In this document: piece by piece, positions 19,369-30,509 of the stretch
How the letters are laid out: every line of letters starts with the position of its first letter
Numbering within the stretch: position 1 is the first letter of the stretch
NCBI GenBank assembly: GCA_903877095.1
Contig: CAIRCP010000173.1
Coordinates: 1 to 60,310 of the forward strand
Origin: an uncultured Actinomycetes bacterium
Lineage (GTDB): Bacteria; Actinomycetota; Actinomycetes; Mycobacteriales; Mycobacteriaceae
Direction of reading: 5' to 3'
DNA length: 60,310 bases
The notes under the pieces: model-generated
What the model was told of the DNA's origin: nothing
The model's input: the letters and a program-made list of their open reading frames with translations, nothing else
Database searches by the model: none
Position numbers and translations under genes: made by a program

Positions 19369-21261
19369 ATGCCGTTCCATAACCCGTTCATCAAGGACGG
19401 ACGGATTACCTTCCCGGAGGGCGCCAGTCTCGTCAAGCACGTCGAACGTTGGGCCAAGGTCCGCGGCGACAAGCCGGCCTACCGGTTCCTCGACTTCTCC
19501 ACCGAGCGCGACGGCGTGGCCCGGGTGCTGACCTGGGCCGACTTCGGCACCCGCAACCGCGCCCTCGGCGCTCGCCTGCAGCAGGTCACCGAACCCGGTG
19601 ACCGGGTGGCCATTCTGTGCCCGCAGAACCTCGAGTACCTCGTGGCGTTCTTCGGGACGCTCTACTCAGGCCGCATCGCGGTGCCGCTGTTCGACCCGTC
19701 CGAACCCGGGCACGTCGGCCGATTGCACGCGGTGCTCGACGACTGCCAGCCTTCGGCGATTCTGACCACCACCGACGCCGCCGAGGGCGTCCGCAAGTTC
19801 TTCCGCACCCGCCCGGCCAAGGAGCGCCCCCGCGTCATCGCCGTCGACGCGATCCCCGACGAGGTCGGCGCGACGTGGGAGCACATCGACACGGTCAACG
19901 AGGACACCATCGCCTACCTGCAGTACACCTCCGGGTCGACCCGGATCCCCACCGGCGTGCAGATCACCCACCTCAACCTGGCCACCAACGTCGTGCAGGT
20001 GATCGAGGCCCTCGAAGGCGAGGAAGCCGACCGCGGCGTGTCCTGGCTCCCGTTCTTCCACGACATGGGGCTGGTCACCGCGCTCCTCCCGTCGCTGATC
20101 GGGCACTACTTCACCTTCATGACGCCGGCGGCGTTCGTCCGCCGCCCGATTCGCTGGATGCGCGAGATCGCCCGTCAGCCCGGTGACACCGGCGGCACGA
20201 TCTCGGTCGCCCCCAATTTCGCGTTCGACCATGCCGCCGCCCGCGGGCTGCCCAAGGACGGCGAGGAGCCGCTGGACCTGTCCAACGTCAAGGCGGTCCT
20301 CAACGGCAGCGAGCCGATCTCGGCCGCGACCGTCAAGCGGTTCAACGACGCATTCGGCCCGTTCGGCTTCCCGCGCAAGGCGATCAAGCCGTCCTACGGC
20401 CTGGCCGAGGCCACGTTGTTCGTGTCGACCACCCCCTCGTCCGAGGAGCCGAAGATCATCTCGGTCGACCGCGACGAACTCAACGCCGGGCGGTTCGTCC
20501 CGGTGCCCGACGACTCCCCCAAGGCCGTTGCGCAGGCCGGGGCGGGCAAGGTGGGCGTCGGCGAGTGGGCGGTGATCGTCGACCATGAGAGTGCCAGCGA
20601 GGTGCCGCAGGGGCACATCGGCGAGATCTGGATCAGCGGGATGAACATGGGCACCGGCTACTGGAACAAGCCCGAGAAGACCGTCGAGACGTTCCAGAAC
20701 ACGCTGAAGTCGCGGACCAGCCCGTCACACGCCGAAGGCGCGGCCGACGACGCCACCTGGGTGCGCACCGGCGACCTGGGCGCCTACTACGACGGCGAGC
20801 TGTTCATCACCGGCCGTACCAAGGACCTGGTCATCATCGACGGCCGCAACCACTATCCGCAGGACCTGGAGTACTCCGCCCAGGAGGCCAGTAAGGCCGT
20901 GCGCACGGGCTTCGCCGCAGCCTTCTCGGTGCCGGCCAACCAGTTGCCCGACGAGGTGTTCGCCGACGCGCACGCCGGCCTGACTCGCAACCCCGACGAC
21001 AGCTCCGAGCAGTTGGTGATCGTGGCAGAGCGGGCCGCCGGTTCGCACAAGCTCGAATTGTCCGCCGTTGCGGACGCCATCCGCGCCGCCATTGCGGTGC
21101 GCCACGGGGTGACCGTGCGCGACGTGCTGTTGACCCCGGCCGGTGCCATCCCGCGCACCTCCAGCGGAAAAATCGGCCGCACTGCCTGCCGGTCGGCCTA
21201 CCTCGACGGCAGCCTGCGGTCCGGGAAGGTGGCCAGCGCCTTCCCCGACGAATCGGAATAA
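19369..21261 (+). CDS. fadD32: Fatty-acyl-AMP ligase FadD32
   Basis: Activates the C50-C60 meromycolic acid as acyl-AMP and loads it onto the N-terminal carrier domain of Pks13. The 630 residues contain the nucleotide motif [15 protein letters not shown] (about 184-198), [44 protein letters not shown] and the C-terminal [14 protein letters not shown] with the adenylation lysine. Typical FAAL length. ATG 19369 matches the MPFHNPFI start seen in orthologues and has AGGAGAG upstream. pks13 begins 6 bases after the stop. Confidence 0.97.
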   Translation: MPFHNPFIKDGRITFPEGASLVKHVERWAKVRGDKPAYRFLDFSTERDGVARVLTWADFGTRNRALGARLQQVTEPGDRVAILCPQNLEYLVAFFGTLYSGRIAVPLFDPSEPGHVGRLHAVLDDCQPSAILTTTDAAEGVRKFFRTRPAKERPRVIAVDAIPDEVGATWEHIDTVNEDTIAYLQYTSGSTRIPTGVQITHLNLATNVVQVIEALEGEEADRGVSWLPFFHDMGLVTALLPSLIGHYFTFMTPAAFVRRPIRWMREIARQPGDTGGTISVAPNFAFDHAAARGLPKDGEEPLDLSNVKAVLNGSEPISAATVKRFNDAFGPFGFPRKAIKPSYGLAEATLFVSTTPSSEEPKIISVDRDELNAGRFVPVPDDSPKAVAQAGAGKVGVGEWAVIVDHESASEVPQGHIGEIWISGMNMGTGYWNKPEKTVETFQNTLKSRTSPSHAEGAADDATWVRTGDLGAYYDGELFITGRTKDLVIIDGRNHYPQDLEYSAQEASKAVRTGFAAAFSVPANQLPDEVFADAHAGLTRNPDDSSEQLVIVAERAAGSHKLELSAVADAIRAAIAVRHGVTVRDVLLTPAGAIPRTSSGKIGRTACRSAYLDGSLRSGKVASAFPDESE

Positions 21262-21267
21262 GGATTT

Positions 21268-24200
21268 ATGTCTGAGTCGGAAACCCCCGATACGCCCGAA
21301 CGCATCGCCGAGATCGTTCTAGCGCCTGAGAAGGACCTGGCCCCTCCCAGCCCTGGCCTGTCGGTGCCGGAGATGCGCGAATGGCTGCGCAACTGGGTGG
21401 CCAACTCCACCGGCCAGGCGCCCGGCTCGATCGACGAGAACGTGCCGATGGTCGAACTCGGTCTGTCCTCCCGCGATGCCGTCGCGATGGCCAGCGACAT
21501 CGAAGATCTGACCGGCGTCACCCTGACGGCGACCGTCGCGTTCCGCCACCCGACCATCGAGGCGCTGGCGACGGTGATCGTCGAAGGTGAGCCGGAACTG
21601 GAAGTCTCCGACGATGACGTGGACTGGACTCGCAAGCGCGACGTCCCCGAGATCGCCATAGTGGGCCTGGCGACCCGCTTCCCCGGCGACATGAACACAC
21701 CCGACCAGATGTGGCAGGCGCTGCTCGACGGCCGTGACGCCATCACCGATCTCCCCGAGGGCCGGTGGGCGGAATTCATGGAGGAGCCCCGGCTGGCCGA
21801 GCGGATCCGCAAGGCGCGCACCCGCGGCGGCTACCTCACCGACATCAAGGGCTTCGACGCCGAGTTCTTCGCGCTGTCGAAGATGGAGGCCGACAACATC
21901 GATCCGCAGCAGCGGATGGCGCTCGAATTGACCTGGGAGGCTTTGGAATACGCCCGGATTCCGGCGTCCAGCCTGCGCGGGCAGAGTGTGGGCGTCTACG
22001 TCGGCAGCTCCACCAACGATTACAGCTACCTGGCGATGATGGACCCGCGCACCGCGCATCCGTACGCGATCACCGGCACCGCCAGTTCGATCATCGCCAA
22101 CCGGGTTTCGTACTTCTACGATTTCCGCGGCCCGTCGGTGGCCGTCGACACCGCGTGTTCGTCGTCACTGGTCGCGGTGCATCAGGGTGTGCAGGCGCTG
22201 CGCACCGGCGAAGCGGACGTGGTGATCGCCGGCGGGGTGAATGCCCTTGTCACGCCGGCCGTTACGCTCGGCTTCGACGAAGTCGGCGGAGTGCTCGCGC
22301 CGGACGGCCGGATCAAGTCGTTCTCCGCCGACGCCGACGGCTACGCCCGCTCCGAGGGCGGCGGCATGCTGGTGCTCAAGCGCCTGGACGACGCCCGCCG
22401 CGACGGCGACGAGATCCTGGCCGTGATCGCCGGCAGCGCGATCAACCACGACGGCCGCTCCAACGGCATGCTGGCCCCCAACCCCGAAGCCCAGGCCGAA
22501 GTCCTGCGCAAGGCCTATCACGACGCCGGGATCAATCCGCGCACCGTGGACTACATCGAGGCGCACGGCACCGGCACCATCCTCGGCGATCCGATCGAGG
22601 CAGATGCGCTGGGCCGGGTGGTGGGTCGCGGCCGCGCCGCCGAGCAACCCGCGCTGCTGGGCGCGGTGAAGTCCAACGTCGGGCACCTGGAGTCGGCGGC
22701 GGGCGCGGCCAGCCTGGCCAAGGTGGCTTTGGCGTTGCACAACAACAAGATTCCGCCGTCGATCAATTACGCAGGACCCAACCCCTACATCGATTTCGAC
22801 AGCGCGCACCTCAAGGTCGCCAACGAGGTCACCGAGTGGCCGCGTTACAGCGGGCACGCCATCGCCGGGGTGTCCGGGTTCGGATTCGGCGGCGCCAATG
22901 CACATCTGGTGCTGCGCGAGGTGCTGCCCGAGGACCTGATCGAACCCGAGCCCGAGCCGGAGTCGGCGCCCGCCGAGTCGCCGTTGACCGAAGCGGATGC
23001 CGTGTACGTCGGCGGCGTGCTGATCGACGACGACGAGGATGAGGTTGTCGCGGCCTACGACTACGAGGCCACAGAGTATGGGGCGTACCAGGTTGACGAC
23101 GAGCCCGAACTTCCCGGCCTGACCGACGAGGCGCTGCGCCTGCTCGAGACGGCCCGCGAGGAACTCGCCGCGGCTCAAGTCGCCGAGCCGCATACACCCG
23201 TTGTCCCGCTGGCGGTTTCGGGGTTCCTGACCTCGCGTAAGCGGGCCACCGCTGCTGAGCTCGCCGACTGGATCGACAGCCCGGAGGGCCGGGCCACGCC
23301 GCTGCAGGCGATCGGACGGTCGCTGTCGCGGCGCAACCACGGCCGCTCCCGCGCGGTCGTGATGGCGCACGACCATGACGAGGCCGTCAAGGGCATGCGT
23401 GCCGTCGCCGAAGGCAAGCAGAGCCCGCTGGTGTTCAGCGCGGACGGTCCGGTGACCAACGGACCGGTCTGGGTGCTGGCCGGTTTCGGTGCCCAGCACC
23501 GCAAGATGGGCAAGAGCTTGTATCTGCGCGACGACGTGTTCGCCGAGTGGATCAACAAGGTGGACAGCCTCATTCAGGACGAGCGCGGGTACTCCATCGT
23601 CGAACTGATCCTCGACGACTCGATCGACTACACCGATGAGACCTGCGAATACCCCATCGAAGTTGTGCAACTGGTCATCTTCGCAATCCAGATCGCCCTC
23701 GGTGAACTGCTTAAGCACCACGGCGCCAAACCTGCCGCAGTGGTGGGCCAGTCCCTCGGCGAGGCCGCCGCGGCCTACTTCGCCGGCGGCCTCTCGCTGG
23801 CCGACGCCACCCGGACCATCTGTGCGCGTTCGCATCTCATGGGCGAGGGCGAGGCCATGCTGTTCGGCGAATACATCCGGCTGATGGCGCTGGTCGAGTA
23901 CTCCGCCGACGAGATCGCAACCGTCTTCTCGGATTTTCCGGGGCTGGAGGTGTGCGTCTACGCCGCCCCGACCCAGACCGTCATCGGCGGCCCGCCCGCC
24001 CAGGTCGACGCGATCATCGAGCGTTGCGAACAGGAGGGCAAGTTCGCCCGCAAGTTCGCGACCAAGGGCGCCAGCCACACTCAGCAGATGGATCCGCTGC
24101 TGGGCGAACTGGCTGCCGAACTGCAGGGCATCGCAGCCCAGCCCTTGAAGATCGGCTACTTCTCCACCGTGCACGAGGGCAACTACATCCGCCCCGGCGA

Positions 24201-26760
24201 GGTGATCCACGACGTGGACTACTGGAAGAAGGGCCTGCGGCACAGCGTCTACTTCACCCACGGCATCCGTAACGCCGTGGACAACGGCCACACCACCTTC
24301 GTCGAGCTGGCGCCGAACCCGGTGGCGCTCATGCAGGTCGGCCTGACCACCGCGACGGCCGGATTGCATGACGGACAACTGATTCCGACGTTGGCCCGGA
24401 AGCAGGACGAGGCCGACGCGATGGTCGCCGCCATGGCGCAGCTTTACGTCTACGGCCATGACCTGGATTTCCGGACGCTGTTCACCCCGGCGTCCGGGCC
24501 GGGGTCGTCTCGCGCCTCCGGCGCGGCGGACTACGCCGATATTCCGCCGACGAGGTTCAAGCGCAAGGAGCACTGGCTCAATGCGCGCTTCTCCGCCGAC
24601 GGCTCTTCGCTGATCCCCGGTACGCACGTCGGCATGCCGGACGGCCGGCACGTCTGGGAATATGCCGGGGGTAGCCCGACCGATCTGGCTGCACTGGTGA
24701 AAGCCGCTGCGGCCCAGGTGCTTCCGGATGCGACCTTGACGGCGTCCGAGCAGCGCGCCGTTCCGGGCGAGGGCGCGCGACTGGTGACCACGCTGACGCG
24801 GCACCCCGGTGGGGCGTCGGTGCAGGTGCACGCCCGCATGGATAACGGGGCTGAGTCGTCCTTCTGCCTCGTCTACGACGCCATCGTGACGCGCTCGGGG
24901 ACACAGTCGGTGTTGCCGGCGGCGGTCGCGACCGGTGTCGCCGTCGCAGCCGAAACGGTTGCGGTGCAAGCGGAACCGGTTGATGATGCAGCCGTTCTGC
25001 ACGACAACCTGGCCGCCGGTGCCGGTGTCGGCGCGGCGCTGGGCAAGTGGTCCCCGGACGGACCGGAGACCGTGCACGATCGGCTGGGCCTCATTGTGGG
25101 CAGCGCCATGGGCTACGAGCCCGAGGACCTGCCGTGGGAGGTGCCGCTGATCGAACTCGGCCTGGACTCGCTGATGGCGGTGCGGATCAAGAACCGCGTC
25201 GAGTACGACTTCGACATGCCGCCGATTCAGCTGACCGCGGTGCGCGATGCCAGCCTCAACGATGTCAAGGCACTCATCACCTACGCCGTGGAACACCGCG
25301 ACGAGGTGGCAGCGCTGCACGAGCACCAGAAGAATTTGACTCCCGAGGAGATCGCCGCCGAGCAGGCCAAGATCGCCGCCGGCGAGATCCCGGAGGCGCT
25401 GGCGCAGAAACTCGCCGCCAAGCACCCGGAAGCGCACGGGGACGTTCCGCCCCCACCCACCAATCCGGCCGGCCCGGATATTCCGCCGCCGCCGACCAAT
25501 CCGGCCGGCCCGGACATCCCCCCGCCGCCGACCGACCCGTCGGGGCCTGCCGCCAACACCCCGGCCGCGGCCGCCGCCCCTGCCAATTCCGCGGCCAAAG
25601 TCCTGACCCAGCAGGCCGTCGTCGACGCGCTGGGCAGCGACGTTCCCCCGCGCGAGGCCGCGGAGCGGGTCACCTTCGCCACTTGGGCGATCGTCACCGG
25701 CAAGTCGCCGGGCGGCATCTTCAACCCACTGCCCAAGATCGACGACGACACCGCCGCGAAGATCGCGGCGCGGCTCACCGAACGCTGCGAGGGCACCATC
25801 ACCATCGAGGACGTCCGGGCCGCGACGACCATTGAGGAGCTCGCCACCACGGTCCGCGGGCACCTCGAGGCCGGCGAACTGGACGGGTTCGTGCGCACCC
25901 TGCGGGCCAAGAAGGACGGCACCGACCGTGTCCCGGTGTTCGTATTCCATCCGGCCGGCGGGTCGACGGTGGTCTACGAGCCGCTGCTCAAGCGACTCCC
26001 CGAGGACACCCCGATGTACGGCCTCGAACGCGTCGAGGGCTCCATCGAGGAACGCGCCGCGGAGTACGTGCCCAAGCTGCTGGAGATGGGTGGCGACGGC
26101 CCGTTCATCCTGGCCGGCTGGTCGCTGGGTGGGGTGCTGGCCTACGCCTGCGCGATCGGCCTGCGTAAGGCCGGCGCCGACGTGGAGTTCGTCGGACTGA
26201 TCGACACCGTCCGCGCCGGCGAGGAGATCCCCCAGACCTCCGCGGAGATCCGGGCCCGCTGGGACCGCTACGCGCTGTTCGCACAGCGGACCTTCAACGT
26301 CGAGATCCCGGCGATCCCCTACGAGCAACTCGAGGTGCTCGACGACGACGGTCAGGTGCGTTTCGTCCTCGACGCCGTCCAGCAGAGCGGGGTCAACATC
26401 CCCGGCGGCATCATCGAACATCAACGGACGTCGTACCTGGACAACCGCGCCATCGACACCGCCAACATCGAACCCTACGACGGGCACGTCACCCTCTACA
26501 TGGCTGACCGCTACCACGACGACGCCATCATGTTCGAGCCGCGCTACGGCACCCGCAAGCCCGACGGCGGCTGGGGCGAGTTCGTCGCCGACCTGGAAGT
26601 GGTGCCGATCGGGGGCGAGCACATCCAGGTCATCGACGAGCCGTACATTTCCAAAGTCGGCGCTCATATGAGCGAGGCGATCAATCGGATCCAGAGTGAA
26701 GCGATCAATCGCATCCAGAGCGAAGCGACGCATCAAGCATCAGCCCAGAGCGATCAGTAG
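21268..26760 (+). CDS. pks13: Polyketide synthase Pks13 (mycolate condensase)
   Basis: Claisen-condenses the meromycoloyl chain with carboxyacyl-CoA to give alpha-alkyl beta-ketoacyl precursors, and transfers them to trehalose by its thioesterase. Domain order in 1830 residues: ACP1 (ELGLSSRD, Ser68); KS with DTACSSSL (Cys297), EAHGTGT and KSNVGHLES; AT with VGQSLGEAAA (Ser829); ACP2 with ELGLDSLMAV (Ser1301); Pro-rich linker; TE with AGWSLGGVL (Ser1619). It is about 100 residues longer than the M. tuberculosis enzyme (1733). Extra length includes a 12-residue repeat in the linker (NPAGPDIPPPPT twice) and an 8-residue duplication near the C-terminus. A ribosome site AAGGA precedes the ATG. 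Confidence 0.98.
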   Translation: MSESETPDTPERIAEIVLAPEKDLAPPSPGLSVPEMREWLRNWVANSTGQAPGSIDENVPMVELGLSSRDAVAMASDIEDLTGVTLTATVAFRHPTIEALATVIVEGEPELEVSDDDVDWTRKRDVPEIAIVGLATRFPGDMNTPDQMWQALLDGRDAITDLPEGRWAEFMEEPRLAERIRKARTRGGYLTDIKGFDAEFFALSKMEADNIDPQQRMALELTWEALEYARIPASSLRGQSVGVYVGSSTNDYSYLAMMDPRTAHPYAITGTASSIIANRVSYFYDFRGPSVAVDTACSSSLVAVHQGVQALRTGEADVVIAGGVNALVTPAVTLGFDEVGGVLAPDGRIKSFSADADGYARSEGGGMLVLKRLDDARRDGDEILAVIAGSAINHDGRSNGMLAPNPEAQAEVLRKAYHDAGINPRTVDYIEAHGTGTILGDPIEADALGRVVGRGRAAEQPALLGAVKSNVGHLESAAGAASLAKVALALHNNKIPPSINYAGPNPYIDFDSAHLKVANEVTEWPRYSGHAIAGVSGFGFGGANAHLVLREVLPEDLIEPEPEPESAPAESPLTEADAVYVGGVLIDDDEDEVVAAYDYEATEYGAYQVDDEPELPGLTDEALRLLETAREELAAAQVAEPHTPVVPLAVSGFLTSRKRATAAELADWIDSPEGRATPLQAIGRSLSRRNHGRSRAVVMAHDHDEAVKGMRAVAEGKQSPLVFSADGPVTNGPVWVLAGFGAQHRKMGKSLYLRDDVFAEWINKVDSLIQDERGYSIVELILDDSIDYTDETCEYPIEVVQLVIFAIQIALGELLKHHGAKPAAVVGQSLGEAAAAYFAGGLSLADATRTICARSHLMGEGEAMLFGEYIRLMALVEYSADEIATVFSDFPGLEVCVYAAPTQTVIGGPPAQVDAIIERCEQEGKFARKFATKGASHTQQMDPLLGELAAELQGIAAQPLKIGYFSTVHEGNYIRPGEVIHDVDYWKKGLRHSVYFTHGIRNAVDNGHTTFVELAPNPVALMQVGLTTATAGLHDGQLIPTLARKQDEADAMVAAMAQLYVYGHDLDFRTLFTPASGPGSSRASGAADYADIPPTRFKRKEHWLNARFSADGSSLIPGTHVGMPDGRHVWEYAGGSPTDLAALVKAAAAQVLPDATLTASEQRAVPGEGARLVTTLTRHPGGASVQVHARMDNGAESSFCLVYDAIVTRSGTQSVLPAAVATGVAVAAETVAVQAEPVDDAAVLHDNLAAGAGVGAALGKWSPDGPETVHDRLGLIVGSAMGYEPEDLPWEVPLIELGLDSLMAVRIKNRVEYDFDMPPIQLTAVRDASLNDVKALITYAVEHRDEVAALHEHQKNLTPEEIAAEQAKIAAGEIPEALAQKLAAKHPEAHGDVPPPPTNPAGPDIPPPPTNPAGPDIPPPPTDPSGPAANTPAAAAAPANSAAKVLTQQAVVDALGSDVPPREAAERVTFATWAIVTGKSPGGIFNPLPKIDDDTAAKIAARLTERCEGTITIEDVRAATTIEELATTVRGHLEAGELDGFVRTLRAKKDGTDRVPVFVFHPAGGSTVVYEPLLKRLPEDTPMYGLERVEGSIEERAAEYVPKLLEMGGDGPFILAGWSLGGVLAYACAIGLRKAGADVEFVGLIDTVRAGEEIPQTSAEIRARWDRYALFAQRTFNVEIPAIPYEQLEVLDDDGQVRFVLDAVQQSGVNIPGGIIEHQRTSYLDNRAIDTANIEPYDGHVTLYMADRYHDDAIMFEPRYGTRKPDGGWGEFVADLEVVPIGGEHIQVIDEPYISKVGAHMSEAINRIQSEAINRIQSEATHQASAQSDQ
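25462..25533 (+). repeat. 36-bp tandem repeat in the Pks13 linker
   Basis: Two units (25462-25497, 25498-25533) each encode NPAGPDIPPPPT between ACP2 and the thioesterase, lengthening a flexible linker. Confidence 0.85.
26674..26727 (+). repeat. 24-bp tandem duplication at the Pks13 C-terminus
   Basis: Units 26674-26697 and 26698-26721, plus a 6-bp partial third, encode EAINRIQS twice. Confidence 0.85.
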
Positions 26761-26772
26761 TAAGCAGGGGAC

Positions 26773-28323
26773 GTGACCAACAAGACCACCGCCGAATTGC
26801 TGGCCGAGCTCCGCGAGAAGCTGGAGCTCGCGAAGGAGCCCGGCGGTGACGCTGCCGCGGCCAAACGTGACAAGAGGGGCATCCCCAGCGCCCGGGCCCG
26901 GATCTACGAACTGCTCGACCCGGGCAGCTTCATGGAGATCGGCGCGCTGGCCCGGACCCCGAGCGATCCGAACGCGCTCTACGGCGACGGCGTGGTCTGC
27001 GCCCACGGGACCATCGACGGCCGGCCGGTCGGGGTGTTCTCCCACGATCAGACGGTGTTCGGCGGCTCGGTGGGCGAGATGTTCGGCCGCAAAGTAGCCC
27101 GGTTGATGGAGTGGGTCGCGATGGTCGGCTGCCCGATCGTCGGCATCAACGATTCCGGTGGCGCCCGGATCCAGGATGCGGTGACCTCACTGGCCTGGTA
27201 CGCCGAACTCGGCCGCCGCCATGAACTGCTGTCCGGCATCGTCCCGCAGATCTCGATCATCCTGGGCAAGTGCGCCGGCGGCGCGGTCTATTCGCCGATC
27301 CAGACCGACCTGATCGTCGCGGTCCGCGACCAGGGCTACATGTTCGTCACCGGACCCGACGTCATCAAGGATGTCACCGGCGAGGAGGTCAGCCTCGACG
27401 AACTCGGTGGCGCCGACTACCAGGCCCGCTACGGCAACGTCCACCAGGTCGTGGACTCCGAGAAGGCCGCCTTCCAGTACGTGCGGGACTTCCTGAACTT
27501 CCTGCCGCCCAACACTTTCGACGACGCCCCGGTGATCAACCCCGGACTGGAGCCGGAGATCACCCCGCACGATCTCGAACTCGACAGCATCGTTCCCGAC
27601 GCCGACAACATGGCCTACGACATGCACGAGATCCTGATCCGGATCTTCGACGACGGCGACTTCCTCGACGTCGCCGCCCAAGCCGGCCAGGCGATCATCA
27701 CCGGCTTCGCCCGGGTCGACGGACGCCCGGTCGGCGTGATCGCCAACCAGCCGATGCACATGTCCGGCGCAATCGACAACGAGGCGTCCGACAAGGCCGC
27801 CCGGTTCGTCCGGTTCTGCGACGCGTTCAACACCCCGCTCGTCTTCGTGGTCGACACCCCGGGCTTCCTGCCCGGCGTGGAGCAGGAAAAGAACGGCATC
27901 ATCAAGCGCGGTGGCCGGTTCCTCTACGCCGTGGTGGAGGCGGACGTCCCGAAGGTCACGCTGACCATCCGCAAGTCCTACGGCGGGGCGTATGCGGTGA
28001 TGGGCTCCAAGCAGCTGACCGCCGACCTCAACTTCGCCTGGCCCACCGCCCGCATCGCGGTGATCGGCGCCGATGGTGCGGCGCAGCTTCTGGTCAAACG
28101 ATTCCCCGACCCGACCGCGCCGGAGGTGCAGAAGATCCGCGCGGACTTCATCGAGGGCTACAACCTCAACATGGCGATCCCCTACATCGCCGCCGAGCGC
28201 GGGTTCATCGACGCCGTGATCGAGCCGCACCAGACCCGGCTGCTGCTGCGTAAGTCGATGCGGCTGTTGCGGGAGAAGCAGATTCAGCGCGTCCAGCGCA
28301 AGCACGGCCTCATCCCCATCTAA
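26773..28323 (+). CDS. accD4: Acyl-CoA carboxylase carboxyltransferase subunit AccD4
   Basis: Carboxyltransferase beta subunit of the long-chain acyl-CoA carboxylase that makes the C26 carboxyacyl extender for Pks13. The 516-residue crotonase-fold protein has N- and C-lobes with [61 protein letters not shown] and [17 protein letters not shown] 26773 follows an AGGGGAC site 12 bases after pks13. Biotin carboxylase and epsilon subunits are encoded elsewhere. End of the fadD32-pks13-accD4 operon. Confidence 0.96.
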   Translation: MTNKTTAELLAELREKLELAKEPGGDAAAAKRDKRGIPSARARIYELLDPGSFMEIGALARTPSDPNALYGDGVVCAHGTIDGRPVGVFSHDQTVFGGSVGEMFGRKVARLMEWVAMVGCPIVGINDSGGARIQDAVTSLAWYAELGRRHELLSGIVPQISIILGKCAGGAVYSPIQTDLIVAVRDQGYMFVTGPDVIKDVTGEEVSLDELGGADYQARYGNVHQVVDSEKAAFQYVRDFLNFLPPNTFDDAPVINPGLEPEITPHDLELDSIVPDADNMAYDMHEILIRIFDDGDFLDVAAQAGQAIITGFARVDGRPVGVIANQPMHMSGAIDNEASDKAARFVRFCDAFNTPLVFVVDTPGFLPGVEQEKNGIIKRGGRFLYAVVEADVPKVTLTIRKSYGGAYAVMGSKQLTADLNFAWPTARIAVIGADGAAQLLVKRFPDPTAPEVQKIRADFIEGYNLNMAIPYIAAERGFIDAVIEPHQTRLLLRKSMRLLREKQIQRVQRKHGLIPI

Positions 28324-28337
28324 TTTCAGGAGACGAC

Positions 28338-29096
28338 GTGACCGATATGACAGAGGCGGCCCGTACTGCGGGTCGCCCGATCGAGCAGTCGGTCGCGGTG
28401 TTCATGCTGCACCCGGAGACCTTCGCCGGGAGTATGGCCGCCGGGTACGAGAACCCCTTCGCCGGTTACGTTCTCGGGCGGGGCGGGGTTCTGCCCGCTC
28501 CGACCGCGGACACGGTCGCGTCCACGTTCGTGGTGTTCGAACCCAATTTCATCCGGGCGATGTGGGAGCAGGGGATCGCGGTGCGTGGCGCGGATGAGGC
28601 CGCCGGGATCTACTGGAATCAGACCGCCGACTTCGGCCGGAAATATCTGTCCGGCGTCGACGGTGTCGACCGGATCGCCGAACTGGGGGAGAAGATCATC
28701 GCCGCGACGCCGGCCGACGGGCTGCCGCTCTATGGCGGCTGGCGCGCGATGCCGCTGGCCGACGACGCACCCGCCCGGGCGCTGCAGGTGATGTTCGTGC
28801 TCCGTGAGCTTCGCGGCGACGTGCACTTCAACCTGCTGCGCGGATCTGGCATCCATCCGGTCGAAGCGCACATGCTCAACAAGGGGCACGAGTACACCAC
28901 GATGTTCGGCTGGCCGGAGCCGTATCCCGACGGCGCCGACAAGCGGGAGAACTACGCCCGGGTGGAGGACGCCACCAACGATCGGATGGCCGACATCTTC
29001 TCCGCCGCACTGGATCTCGACGAGGCGAACGAATTGGCTCGATTGACCACGGCCGCGTTGGCGTCGCTGAACGCCGCCGTCGGCGGCCAGCGCTGA
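28338..29096 (+). CDS. SCO6745-family conserved protein
   Basis: Cytosolic all-helical 252-residue protein resembling the actinobacterial SCO6745 family (a group related to proteins often described as helix-turn-helix- or SalK-like, of unproved function). Typical segments are RPIEQSVAVFMLHPETF, YENPFAGYVLGRGGVLP, VFFVFEP-like VFEPNFIRAMWEQG and GSGIHPVEAHMLNKG. The start has a CAGGAGAC site 14 bases after accD4, so it may be the last gene of that operon. No catalytic motif that I can name. Confidence 0.7.
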   Translation: MTDMTEAARTAGRPIEQSVAVFMLHPETFAGSMAAGYENPFAGYVLGRGGVLPAPTADTVASTFVVFEPNFIRAMWEQGIAVRGADEAAGIYWNQTADFGRKYLSGVDGVDRIAELGEKIIAATPADGLPLYGGWRAMPLADDAPARALQVMFVLRELRGDVHFNLLRGSGIHPVEAHMLNKGHEYTTMFGWPEPYPDGADKRENYARVEDATNDRMADIFSAALDLDEANELARLTTAALASLNAAVGGQR

Positions 29097-29125
29097 AAGT
29101 CGCCGCCGGCGGGTAAGGGCTGACG

Positions 29126-30373
<1,248 letters not shown>

Positions 30374-30509
30374 TCCTGTCGCGCGGCGGGCTGATCTCCG
30401 CAGCGGTGACTCCCTCGCCAAATCGGGACACCCGAGGCGCAGTTGGTCGCTACCATCCATTCACCCCTGTCGGTTCCGGCACGGGGCGTTTCGCGGAGGG
30501 TTGGGACAC

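Noticed and set aside
22165-26736. Very long open frame (1523 codons) on the minus strand opposite pks13
   Set aside because: It mirrors the GC-rich third-position pattern of pks13; the translation is His/Arg/Gly/Val-rich and resembles no family, while pks13 is certain.
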